A stretch of 64,000 bases of DNA, from positions 248,001-312,000 of the forward strand of contig JAEKKX010000004.1 of assembly GCA_019510125.1 (NCBI GenBank). The letters are read 5' to 3'. This document shows, piece by piece, positions 9,142 through 16,751 of this stretch (its first letter is position 1; each line of letters opens with the position of its first letter). Under the pieces are notes generated by a model. That model worked only from the letters and a program-made list of their open reading frames with translations, had not been told where the DNA came from and searched no databases. This DNA comes from Lysobacterales bacterium (GTDB lineage: Bacteria; Pseudomonadota; Gammaproteobacteria; Xanthomonadales; Xanthomonadaceae). Made by a program: the position numbers and the translations under genes.

Positions 9142-9971
9142 GTACGCAGGGCCGTTTCGTCGCAGTCGGGCTCGGGATGATGCTGGGCGCGCACCTTAGT
9201 CCGCGCGCGCGCAGCGAGATCGAGCACGCCGACGTCGTGTTCGGCCTCGTCTCCAACGCCCTGGTCGAACTGTGGCTGCAGGAGATGCGCCCCGACCTGC
9301 GCAGCCTCCAGCCGTTCTACGCCGAGGGCAAGCGGCGCACCGAGAGCTACCGCGAAATGATCGAGGCGATGATCGCCGAGGTGCGGGCCGGGCGCCGGGT
9401 GTGCGGCGTGTTCTACGGGCATCCCGGCGTGTTCGCGCAGGTCCCGCACCACGCCATCCGCGAGGCGCGCCGCGCCGGCTTCGAGGCCGAGATGCACCCC
9501 GGGATCTCCGCCGAGGATTGCCTGTACGCCGACCTCGGCATCGATCCGGGCACCTTCGGCTGCCAGCACTACGAAGCCAGCCAGTTGATGTTCCATCGGC
9601 GGCGGATCGATCTGGCCGCCTACCTCGTGGTCTGGCAGGTGGGGCTGGCCGGAGATCGCAGCCTGTCCCGGTACAGCACCTCCGTCGCCCACCGCCGGCT
9701 GCTGGTCGATCTGCTCGTCGAACACGGGTATCCGCCGGCGCACGAGGTGATCGTCTACGAGGCGGCGACGCTGCCGATCGACGTCCCGCGCATGGACCGG
9801 ATGCCGCTGGCGGCGCTCGCCGAGGCCGAGCTCGGCCTCGCCTCGACCCTGGTGGTGCCGCCGGCGCAGGCGATGGAAAGGAATCTCGCCATGCTCGCGC
9901 GCCTCGAAACCCTGGACGCGGCGCCGGGCGGCGCGGCGGAGCCTGCCGTCGCCCCCGCCGGACCGGCATGA
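9138..9971 (+). CDS. Borosin-type peptide backbone alpha-N-methyltransferase (split form)
   Basis: A 277-residue tetrapyrrole-methylase-fold protein that closely resembles the OphMA/SonM family, which iteratively methylates backbone amides of a peptide with SAM. Diagnostic blocks are GVFYGHPGVF at 90-99, PGISAEDCLYADLGIDPGTFGC at 121-142, HYEAS, and VVWQVG near 164-169. Tyr61, Arg67 and Tyr71 fall at the positions of the catalytic Tyr66/Arg72/Tyr76 of OphMA. Fungal borosin enzymes carry the substrate on their own C-terminus. Here the C-terminus is a short Ala/Pro-rich tail with no core-like segment, so this is the split type. The separate precursor candidate lies 218 nt downstream. Its ATG overlaps the GNAT stop (ATGA). 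Confidence 0.93.
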   Translation: MSTQGRFVAVGLGMMLGAHLSPRARSEIEHADVVFGLVSNALVELWLQEMRPDLRSLQPFYAEGKRRTESYREMIEAMIAEVRAGRRVCGVFYGHPGVFAQVPHHAIREARRAGFEAEMHPGISAEDCLYADLGIDPGTFGCQHYEASQLMFHRRRIDLAAYLVVWQVGLAGDRSLSRYSTSVAHRRLLVDLLVEHGYPPAHEVIVYEAATLPIDVPRMDRMPLAALAEAELGLASTLVVPPAQAMERNLAMLARLETLDAAPGGAAEPAVAPAGPA

Positions 9972-10006
9972 GCGTCCGGCGAGGGCCGAAAAATCGCCTG
10001 AAGTGA

Positions 10007-10035
10007 TTGATGCAGATGGATTTTTCGCATAGCCT
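10007..10035 (+). promoter_or_regulatory. Possible promoter for the borosin precursor
   Basis: TTGATG at 10007-10012 and TAGCCT at 10030-10035 are separated by 17 bp in a locally AT-richer stretch. This would give the precursor its own promoter besides read-through from the methyltransferase. The -10 match is weak. Confidence 0.3.
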
Positions 10036-10132
10036 GCAGGCGCGATCAGGCGTCGCGGACCCAAGGGAACGGCCAAAAAAGCCTTCTTCATCAATGGGTT
10101 ACGTCGCCCTCGGGGTCGCTGCCGTTGACGCC

Positions 10133-10156
10133 GATGACCGGTGGGAGCCGGTCATC
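10133..10156 (+). promoter_or_regulatory. Hairpin in the leader of the borosin precursor
   Basis: A perfect 9-bp stem (GATGACCGG at 10133-10141, CCGGTCATC at 10148-10156, 6-nt loop) ends 22 nt before the precursor's AGGGGG ribosome-binding site (10179-10184). No T tract follows, so it is unlikely to be a simple terminator. It could stabilise or separate the precursor transcript, which must be made in excess over the enzyme, or bind a regulator. Confidence 0.45.
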
Positions 10157-10189
10157 CCGTTGGAAAATCAAGCTGAATAGGGGGATTCG

Positions 10190-10465
10190 ATGTCGAATGT
10201 GATCCAGTTCCTTGCATCCATGGGAGCAAATGCCCCAATGGCGAGGATGTCTATGGAAGAATACGAAGCCGCCATCGCCGCGCTGGATGCGGGCGACCGA
10301 ACCCTGCAGGCGCTGAAGCGCAAGGACGTCAAGTCGCTCGTCGACGAACTCAGCGATCGCGACACGATGATGTGCATGGTCTTCGCGCCCGACGAGAAAC
10401 AGCCGGAAGATGCCCCGGGCGAGGAAGAGGAAGAACAGGTCCCCGACGACAAGTCCCTCGAATAA
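10190..10465 (+). CDS. Split-borosin precursor peptide (candidate)
   Basis: A 91-residue small protein directly after the borosin-type methyltransferase. Residues 1-57 are a helical domain (VIQFLASMGANAPM, then EEYEAAIAALDAGDRTL, then ALKRKDVKSLVDELSD). From memory, its spacing and residue pattern resemble the borosin-binding leader of SonA from Shewanella oneidensis. A short hydrophobic stretch follows, TMMCMVFAP at about 59-67, in the place where SonA carries its methylated core. Residues 68-91 form an acidic Pro/Glu/Asp tail, which SonA lacks. The ATG has a strong AGGGGG site 5 nt upstream. The assignment rests on gene order and pattern similarity; the methylated residues cannot be told from sequence. 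Confidence 0.82.
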   Translation: MSNVIQFLASMGANAPMARMSMEEYEAAIAALDAGDRTLQALKRKDVKSLVDELSDRDTMMCMVFAPDEKQPEDAPGEEEEEQVPDDKSLE

Positions 10466-10524
10466 ACGTTCCACCGGTGCGCCGGTCTGCCGTTCAAGAT
10501 TCAAGTTCCCGCTGAGGTCTCTCC

Positions 10525-12327
10525 ATGCAAAGGAAGCATTTCGCCGCAGTCCTCCTCCTCCTGTCGTCCCTGCTGGGCGCGCGCGTCGAGGCGGCTGCAC
10601 CGCTGGATCTGGACAAGACCCTGGCGGAAGCCGACGGCATCCGGAGCGCCCGACCCAAGGAGTTCCTGGGGCTGCTGCAGCAGCTCCAGGAACGCCGCGC
10701 CGCGGCCACGGCCGTGCAGGCCCAGCACATCGACTACCTGCAGGCGTACGCGCTGGGCGTCTACAAGGACAAGCCCGAGGAGAGCGTGCGCCTCGCCAGG
10801 AAGATCTTCGACGAGACCCGCGACGAAACCCTGAAGTACCGCGCCGGCAGCCTGGTGGCGAACATGTCGGGTCTGATCCGCGACTTCAGCACCGGCCTGC
10901 GCTACATGCAGCGGACGCTGCCGCTGCGCAACCGGGTCGGCAACCGCGATTTCCGCCATGACGGCATCGGCGCCGCGGCGGTGCTCTACAACGAGATCGG
11001 CCAGTACCAGATCGGCCTGCGCTACGCCAAGGAAATGCTCGCCGACAAGCCGAGCCCGCGGATCAAGTGCGCCGCCGGATACGTCCAGATCGAATCCATG
11101 CTCGAACTCGGCACCCTGCCGAAGGACGACGACCTGGTCAACGGCGTGATCGGCGACTGTTCCGCCATCCACGAGCTGATCCCGCTGAACATCTCGCGGA
11201 TGGTGCTCGCCCGGAAGTGGGCCGCCGAACAGAAATTCGAGGACTCGATCAAGCTGCTCGAGGATTCGCTGCCCGAGATCGAGCTCACCCGCTACCCGCG
11301 GCTGATCGCGCGCGCCCACGCGCTGATCGCCGATTTCAAGCTCAAGACCGGCGACGTGAAGTCCTCCGAGGCGCACGCGAACATCGCGATTTCGCTCGGC
11401 GAGCAGATCAAGTCCTCCACGACGCTGGTCAGCGCCTACAACACGCTGTACCAGATCGCCGCGCGCCGCGAGAAGCCGACCCTCGCGCTCGAACTCTACA
11501 AGCGCTACGCCGAGTCCGAGATCGCGCACCAGAACGACGTCAAGGCGAAGGAACTCGCGTTCGAGATCGTCCGCCACGAAACCATGCGCCAGACCCAGCA
11601 GATCGCGCTGCTGGAACGCAACAACCAGGTCCTGCGCCTGCAGCAGTCGCTCGACCGCGAGAACGCGCAGAAGGCGCGGCTGGCGACGGTGTTCCTGATG
11701 CTGCTGCTGGCCGGCATCGTGTTCTGGGCCATCCAGGTCAAGCGGCACCAGGCGCAGTTGCAGCGGTTGGCGCAGACCGACGGCCTGACCGGCATGCGCA
11801 ACCGCCACTTCTTCACCCAGAAGTCGGAGCGCGCCCTGGTCGACGCCGCGCGCGCGGGCGAGCCGGCGGCGCTGGTCATGTTCGACCTCGACCACTTCAA
11901 GGCGATCAACGACACCTACGGCCACGGCGCCGGCGACTGGGTGCTCAAGCAGGTCGGCAAGACCTGTTCGGCGCACTGCCGGCGGATCGACTACCTCAGC
12001 CGCATCGGCGGCGAGGAGTTCGCGGTGCTGCTGCGCGGGTTCGACCTCGCGGCCGCGGCGCGGCTGGCCGAGGACTGCCGCGCGCAGCTCGCCCAGATCG
12101 ATACCCGCGAGAGCGGCTATTCGTTCGTCGTGACCGCCAGCTTCGGCGTCAGCTCGACCGCGCAGTCCGGCTACGACCTCTCGCGCCTGATGTCGCACGC
12201 CGACCAGATGCTGTACCGCGCGAAGAACGAGGGCCGCAACCGCGTCTGCGCCTACACCGCCGAGGCCGCGACCGAGCGCCGCAACGCGCCCAAGCGTTCG
12301 CCGTCGCTGACGGTCGTCGGCTCCTGA
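10525..12327 (+). CDS. TPR-containing diguanylate cyclase (GGDEF)
   Basis: A 600-residue protein with an N-terminal signal peptide (hydrophobic run to about residue 24), a periplasmic region of TPR-like helices (about 30-370), one membrane segment at about 386-406, and a cytoplasmic GGDEF domain. The catalytic loop is GGEEF at 495-499. An RxxD inhibitory site (RRID) precedes it by five residues, so the enzyme should make cyclic di-GMP and be product-inhibited. This is the layout of extracytoplasmic-sensing diguanylate cyclases. It starts 59 nt after the borosin precursor in the same direction and may share its transcript; a functional link is not established. Confidence 0.92.
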   Translation: MQRKHFAAVLLLLSSLLGARVEAAAPLDLDKTLAEADGIRSARPKEFLGLLQQLQERRAAATAVQAQHIDYLQAYALGVYKDKPEESVRLARKIFDETRDETLKYRAGSLVANMSGLIRDFSTGLRYMQRTLPLRNRVGNRDFRHDGIGAAAVLYNEIGQYQIGLRYAKEMLADKPSPRIKCAAGYVQIESMLELGTLPKDDDLVNGVIGDCSAIHELIPLNISRMVLARKWAAEQKFEDSIKLLEDSLPEIELTRYPRLIARAHALIADFKLKTGDVKSSEAHANIAISLGEQIKSSTTLVSAYNTLYQIAARREKPTLALELYKRYAESEIAHQNDVKAKELAFEIVRHETMRQTQQIALLERNNQVLRLQQSLDRENAQKARLATVFLMLLLAGIVFWAIQVKRHQAQLQRLAQTDGLTGMRNRHFFTQKSERALVDAARAGEPAALVMFDLDHFKAINDTYGHGAGDWVLKQVGKTCSAHCRRIDYLSRIGGEEFAVLLRGFDLAAAARLAEDCRAQLAQIDTRESGYSFVVTASFGVSSTAQSGYDLSRLMSHADQMLYRAKNEGRNRVCAYTAEAATERRNAPKRSPSLTVVGS

Positions 12328-12364
12328 CCGGGCGCGGCGCCGCGGCGTCCGCGCAGGTTTCGCC

Positions 12365-13036
12365 ATGACGACTTCGACGTCCCCCGGCGATCCCGCGCCG
12401 GAGGACGGCGCGCCGGTCGCGCTGCCCGAGGCGCAGTGGCAGGCGCTGCGCGAGGCCTACGCCACGCCGGTGCGGGCCTACCACCACTTCGGACACGTGC
12501 GCGAGACGCTGGCGCACCATCGCGCGGTCGCGCGCGAGGCCGGCTGGACGTCGCCGGCCGAGACCTGGCTGGCGCTGCTCTACCACGACGCGATCTACGT
12601 CCCCGGCCGCAAGGACAACGAGGCGCGTTCGGCCGAGCTGGCGCAGGCGCACCTGCGGCGCTGGCCGCCGCCCGCCGGCGTCGACCCGTCGCGGGTCGCC
12701 GCGCTGATCGCGCTGACCGCGCGCCACGGCGCCCTCGACGCCGACGATTTCCCGCGCACGCCGGAGGGCGAGGACACGCGGCGCTTCCTCGACTGCGACA
12801 TGGCGATCCTCGGCGCCGATCCGGACGCGTTCGCGGCCTACGATCGCGCCATCGCCGAGGAATACCGCGCCGTGCCGCGCTGGCTCTATCGCCGCAAGCG
12901 CCGCGCGTTCTTCCGCGGCCTGCTCGAACGCGAGCGGATCTTCCTGAGCGACTTCTTCCGCGACCGCCTCGAAGCCGCGGCCCGGCGCAATCTGCAGGCG
13001 ATGCTGGCGGACGGCGACGCCGCCGGCGCGCGCTAA
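12365..13036 (+). CDS. HD-superfamily metal-dependent phosphohydrolase-like protein
   Basis: A 223-residue protein of the group annotated as predicted metal-dependent HD phosphohydrolases. The YHHFGHV segment (about residues 39-45), the HD pair in LLYHDAIYVPGR, the NEARSAELA helix and a later FLDCDMAILGAD give a complete set of potential metal ligands. The substrate is unknown; some databases give the family a misleading receptor-subunit name. The TAA stop is part of the TAAAAT that may be the -10 box of the following trhO gene. Confidence 0.8.
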   Translation: MTTSTSPGDPAPEDGAPVALPEAQWQALREAYATPVRAYHHFGHVRETLAHHRAVAREAGWTSPAETWLALLYHDAIYVPGRKDNEARSAELAQAHLRRWPPPAGVDPSRVAALIALTARHGALDADDFPRTPEGEDTRRFLDCDMAILGADPDAFAAYDRAIAEEYRAVPRWLYRRKRRAFFRGLLERERIFLSDFFRDRLEAAARRNLQAMLADGDAAGAR

Positions 13037-13039
13037 AAT
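13034..13039 (+). promoter_or_regulatory. -10 box TAAAAT for leaderless trhO transcript
   Basis: TAAAAT lies 6 nt before the trhO ATG (13046), which would place the transcription start on or next to the A of ATG. There is no Shine-Dalgarno sequence in that gap. No good -35 is visible, as for several other -10-like boxes in this window. Confidence 0.5.
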
Positions 13040-13045
13040 CGCCGG

Positions 13046-13882
13046 ATGGATCGCAACGCCGCCGAGCTGCCCGTCGAGAACATCGCCGCCTACCGATTCG
13101 TGCCGATCGCGGACCCCGCCGTGGTCGCCGACCGACTGCGCGCGCAGGCGGAAAGCCTCGGCCTGCGCGGCTCGGTGCTGGTGGCGCCGGAGGGCCTGAA
13201 CCTGTTCCTCGCCGGCGGGGACGACGCGATCGCCGCCTTCCTCGATGCGCTGCGCGCGGACGCCCGCTTCGCCGGTCTCCAGGCCAGGCGCAGCCGCAGC
13301 GCGACGACGCCGTTCGCGCGGCTCAAGGTCAAGGTCAAGCCCGAGATCATCGCGTTCCGCCGCGACGACGCCTCGCCGCTCGCCGCGCGCGCGCCCGCGG
13401 TCGCGCCCGCGACGCTGGCGCGCTGGATCGCGCAGGGCGCCGACGACGACGGCCGCCGTCTCCTGCTGCTCGATACGCGCAACCGCGAGGAGGTGGCGCA
13501 CGGTACCTTCGCCGGTGCGCTGGCGCTGCCGATCGACAATTTCGTCGACCTGCCGGCGGCGGTGCTGGCCGAACGCGAGGCCCTGGCCGACGCCACCGTG
13601 GTCAGCTTCTGCACCGGCGGCATCCGCTGCGAGAAGGCGGCGCTGTGGATGCGCGCGCAGGGCCTGGACAACGTGCTGCAACTGGACGGCGGCATCCTCG
13701 GCTATTTCGAGGCGGTCGGCGGCTTCGGCTACGAGGGCGCCTGCTTCGTGTTCGACGCGCGGGTGGCGCTGGATCCCGCGCTTGCCCCGCTGCCGGACCC
13801 GGCGCCGGCGCCCGGGATCGCGTCCCCGCCGGCTCCCGCTGGCGCCGGCGAACGGGCAGAATCCGCATCTGGCACCCACTGA
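13046..13882 (+). CDS. trhO: tRNA uridine(34) hydroxylase, rhodanese-fold
   Basis: A 278-residue protein of the TrhO (YceA) family, which installs the hydroxyl at wobble U34 of certain tRNAs as the first step towards 5-(carboxy)methoxyuridine. The N-terminal acylphosphatase-like domain includes the GSVLVAPEGLNLFLAG stretch (about residues 42-57). The rhodanese domain carries the active-site loop CTGGIRCEKA with two cysteines, followed by NVLQLDGGILGYFE. A variable Pro/Ala-rich tail follows. Length is typical of shorter members. It may be translated from a leaderless message. Confidence 0.9.
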   Translation: MDRNAAELPVENIAAYRFVPIADPAVVADRLRAQAESLGLRGSVLVAPEGLNLFLAGGDDAIAAFLDALRADARFAGLQARRSRSATTPFARLKVKVKPEIIAFRRDDASPLAARAPAVAPATLARWIAQGADDDGRRLLLLDTRNREEVAHGTFAGALALPIDNFVDLPAAVLAEREALADATVVSFCTGGIRCEKAALWMRAQGLDNVLQLDGGILGYFEAVGGFGYEGACFVFDARVALDPALAPLPDPAPAPGIASPPAPAGAGERAESASGTH

Positions 13883-13900
13883 TCGAGGAGCGGCGGAACG

Positions 13901-14065
13901 ATGGCGGACATGAGCTGGATCGGACTGGTGCTGGCCGTCGTCGCGGCGTATTTCGCGATCAAGGTGGTCAAGTTCCTGTTCAAGCTGGTGTGGTGGGGCC
14001 TCGTGCTGGCCGGCGCGTACTGGTTCCTCGCGCCGATGCTCGACCTGCCGCGGCCGTTCGGCTGA
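13901..14065 (+). CDS. Small two-helix membrane protein
   Basis: A 54-residue hydrophobic protein with two predicted membrane helices (about residues 6-22 and 28-46), separated by a KVVKFLFK turn with four basic residues in or near it, ending in PMLDLPRPFG. A GAGGAGCGG site lies 9 nt before the ATG. It is 18 nt downstream of trhO and 11 nt upstream of the next gene, so it is probably part of that operon. I do not recognise the family. Confidence 0.7.
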   Translation: MADMSWIGLVLAVVAAYFAIKVVKFLFKLVWWGLVLAGAYWFLAPMLDLPRPFG

Positions 14066-14076
14066 GGCGCGTCGCC

Positions 14077-14682
14077 ATGGGCGAACGCGATCCGCGCATC
14101 GACGCCTACATCGCGAAGGCCGAGCCGTTCGCGCGGCCGATCCTCGAACACCTGCGCGCGCGCGTCCACGAGGCCTGCCCCGACGCCGACGAGACGATCA
14201 AGTGGGGCATGCCGTTCTTCGTCTTCGCCGGTGCGCCGCTGTGCCACATGGCCGCGTTCAAGCGCCACGCCGCCTTCGGCTTCTGGCGGCACGTGGAGGT
14301 GATGGGCGGCGAGCGCCCGGCCGAAGGCATGGGCAGTTTCGGCAAGCTGGCCTCGCTCGACGACCTGCCGGCGAAGCGTACGCTGGCGACGCTGCTCAAG
14401 CGCGCCGCGGCGCTGAACGCCTCGGGCACGAAACCGGTCCGCGCCGCCGCGAAGAAGACGCCCGCGCCGCCGCCGGAGCTGCCGGCCGACTTCGCCGCGG
14501 CGCTGGCGGGTGCGCCGGCTGCGCGGCGCACCTGGGACGCCTTCTCGCCCAGCCACCGGCGCGAATACCTCGAGTGGATCCTCGAAGCCAAGCGCGACGA
14601 GACCCGCGCGAAACGCATCGCCCAGGCCGTCGAATGGCTGGCCGAGGGCAAGGCCCGGAACTGGAAGTACGCGCGCGGCTGA
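14077..14682 (+). CDS. YdeI/OmpD-associated family protein (DUF1801 plus YdeI-like tail)
   Basis: A 201-residue protein. The N-terminal half is DUF1801-like (IDAYIAKAEPFARPILEHLR, ETIKWGMPFFVF, MAAFKRHAAFGFW). The C-terminal third has the YdeI segment (TWDAFSPSHRREYLEWILEAK, followed by TRAKRIAQAVEWLAEGK). A flexible Ala/Lys/Pro linker joins them. DUF1801 has an iron-chaperone/frataxin-like fold in some annotations, but no function is proven. It ends the trhO operon; a GTAG REP element follows. Confidence 0.83.
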   Translation: MGERDPRIDAYIAKAEPFARPILEHLRARVHEACPDADETIKWGMPFFVFAGAPLCHMAAFKRHAAFGFWRHVEVMGGERPAEGMGSFGKLASLDDLPAKRTLATLLKRAAALNASGTKPVRAAAKKTPAPPPELPADFAAALAGAPAARRTWDAFSPSHRREYLEWILEAKRDETRAKRIAQAVEWLAEGKARNWKYARG

Positions 14683-14707
14683 ACGCAGCCGCGCATGCGG
14701 CCCCACC

Positions 14708-14823
14708 GGTCGAGCGGACCGGTCGAGCGGTCAGGTAGAGCGGACCGGTAGAGCGGGCTTCAGCCCGCTGCGGCCCTTTGGTGAAGCCGCAAAGTGAGCA
14801 AGCGGGCCGAAGCCCGCTCTACC
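14708..14823. repeat. GTAG-type REP (BIME-like) element with amplified end
   Basis: The core at 14747-14823 is a long imperfect palindrome. GGTAGAGCGGGCTTCAGCCC at the left is mirrored by an inverted copy ending GCCCGCTCTACC, with an inner stem between. To its left the terminal unit occurs as four direct copies of exactly 13 bp (14708, 14721, 14734, 14747: GGTCGAGCGG or GGTAGAGCGG plus three bases). A related element is at 42871-42941. GTAG-ended REPs are known from Stenotrophomonas and relatives, where RAYT transposases mobilise them; no RAYT gene is in this window. Confidence 0.85.
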
Positions 14824-14841
14824 GTTGGAGCGTTCGACGCG

Positions 14842-16623
14842 TCACGGCGCGCTGTCGACCCGCAGCACCGGATACAGGCCGAAGCGTTCGTCCCAGGCGC
14901 TGTGGCGGCGGTAGAAGAACGCGAGGCGGGCGGCCGGGTCGGCGGCGAACTTCGGATCGTCCTTCAGCTTCCGCTCGAACGCGGCCTTAAGCGCCGGATC
15001 GCGCGCCAGCATGTCGCGGGCCACGTCCTCGGCGACGTAGTCCTCCATGTATTCCTTCTGCTCGAAGGCATTGTTGAATTCGCCCCACGCGAGCAGCGAA
15101 TCCGGCGCCTGCGGCTCCAGCAGCGACATCGCCAGCCGCGCCCTGGGCTGGGCGATCGGCACGAACAGCGCGCCCGGGCCGACGTCGCGGGTCTCCGGCG
15201 TCCACGCGCCGTCGACGGTGAGCCGCTGGTGGCTTTCCATCGAGGCCGCGGCGAACGTCGGCGTCTCGTCGCGGAACGCCTGCACCGCCAGCCCGGGATG
15301 CGCCGTCTCCAGCCGCAGGAACGCGACGCCGTGCTGGCGCAGTTTCGGCTCGACCAGGGGCGACCAGGCCGCGGGCACGACGTAGCCCGCGCCCGGCGCG
15401 GTCACCACCAGCGACGGCACGATCTCGTCGCGCAGCGGGACCTTCCACACCTGCGGCGTGCGGTCGTCGTAGCGCGTCATCAGCGCGCCGGACACGTCCG
15501 ACGGCGTGCGCGTGTAGGCGTAGCCGAGGAAATCGATGGTGCGGACCTTGTCGGTCGCCTTCCAGGTCAGCGCCACCGGCGTGCCGGCGAGCGCGGAGGC
15601 GCGGGCGTCGGCCGCATCGGCGAGGCGCCGCCACTCGGCGCCGTGCCGCGCGACGAGATCGAGCACCGCCACCACCGCGTCGTGGGTGATCTTCACCCGC
15701 GTGGCGTAGTCCTTCCACGAGTGGGTCTCGACCAGCATCGCCAGCCGGTTGCGCATCAGGAAATAGCCGGTGGAGAAGCGCGGCGCCGACACGCCGTCGG
15801 TGAAGCCGGAGGTCGGGTCGTCGCTTTCGACGAACGACGGATAGAACGGCACCGGCAGCGAACCGCGCTTGCGCAGGCGTTCCAGCGTGCCATCGCGCAG
15901 TTGCAGGCCGGCGGCGCGCAGGCCCTCGTCGCCGGCGTGCAGCGGTTCGACCTGGATCGAGACGTCGTGGCGGAACTTGGCGCCGTCGGTGACGTGCAGG
16001 TCGATGGTGGCGATCGGGTCCCACGCGTTCTCCAGCGCCAGCATCGCCTGCATTTCCGGCGCATCGGCCTTGACGTAGTCGCGGTTGAGATTGAAGTTCT
16101 GCGCGGTGACGCGCCAGCCCATCGCCTCGGGCCCGACCTGGTTCGGGCGGTTCCAGCGGCCGAAGCGCTCGTGGCCGTCGACGTTGAACACCGGCACGAA
16201 CACCAGCACCAGTTTGTCCAGCGCGCCCTTCGCGAGCTGGCCGTCGAGCACCTCGCGCAGGGCGAGGAAGCCCGCGTCCTTGCCGTCGATCTCGCCGGCG
16301 TGGATGCCGCCCTGCACCAGCAGCACCGGCAGGCCCGCGGCCTTGGCCTGTTCCGGGGTGAACGCGCCGCGGCGACTGGCGACCAGCGCCTTCATCGGCC
16401 GGCCTTCCGGGGTGACGCCGAAATCGATGCAGCGCACCGCGTCCGGATGGCGCTGCGCGAACGCCTCGCACAGCGCGATCACCTCGGCGTAGCGGCCGGT
16501 GCGCACGAAGCCGCTGCGCTCGGCCTCGGTGGCCAGTGCGTCGGCGGCGCGCGCGGGCGCGGGCGCCCACAGCGGCAGCGCGAGCGCGAGGAGGGCGAAG
16601 GCGGGCAGGGCGGTCGTGCGCAT
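14842..16623 (-). CDS. M14-family zinc carboxypeptidase, secreted
   Basis: A 593-residue secreted metallopeptidase. A Sec signal (MRTTALPAFALLALALPLW to ARA, about 26 residues) is followed by the M14 catalytic domain. Zinc ligands are visible as HAGE in VQGGIHAGEIDGKD and the later His in ATIDLHVTDG. NVDGHERFGR and NFNLNRDY match the substrate-binding Asn/Arg block. The roughly 250-residue C-terminal part is a family extension of unknown role. I start at ATG 16623, which places the signal peptide at the N-terminus; an ATG 11 codons upstream would add a charged stretch. It converges with the YdeI gene across the REP element. Confidence 0.88.
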   Translation of the reverse strand: MRTTALPAFALLALALPLWAPAPARAADALATEAERSGFVRTGRYAEVIALCEAFAQRHPDAVRCIDFGVTPEGRPMKALVASRRGAFTPEQAKAAGLPVLLVQGGIHAGEIDGKDAGFLALREVLDGQLAKGALDKLVLVFVPVFNVDGHERFGRWNRPNQVGPEAMGWRVTAQNFNLNRDYVKADAPEMQAMLALENAWDPIATIDLHVTDGAKFRHDVSIQVEPLHAGDEGLRAAGLQLRDGTLERLRKRGSLPVPFYPSFVESDDPTSGFTDGVSAPRFSTGYFLMRNRLAMLVETHSWKDYATRVKITHDAVVAVLDLVARHGAEWRRLADAADARASALAGTPVALTWKATDKVRTIDFLGYAYTRTPSDVSGALMTRYDDRTPQVWKVPLRDEIVPSLVVTAPGAGYVVPAAWSPLVEPKLRQHGVAFLRLETAHPGLAVQAFRDETPTFAAASMESHQRLTVDGAWTPETRDVGPGALFVPIAQPRARLAMSLLEPQAPDSLLAWGEFNNAFEQKEYMEDYVAEDVARDMLARDPALKAAFERKLKDDPKFAADPAARLAFFYRRHSAWDERFGLYPVLRVDSAP

Positions 16624-16751
16624 GGCGATCACGGAAGGCGACGGGCGATCGCGCATTGTGCCCCGGCATCCACGCGGCCGGGCCTGTCGATGGTCATGCG
16701 CAGCCTGCGGGAAGGCTGTGCGACACTTGGCGTTTCCGCGCCGGAGCCGCC

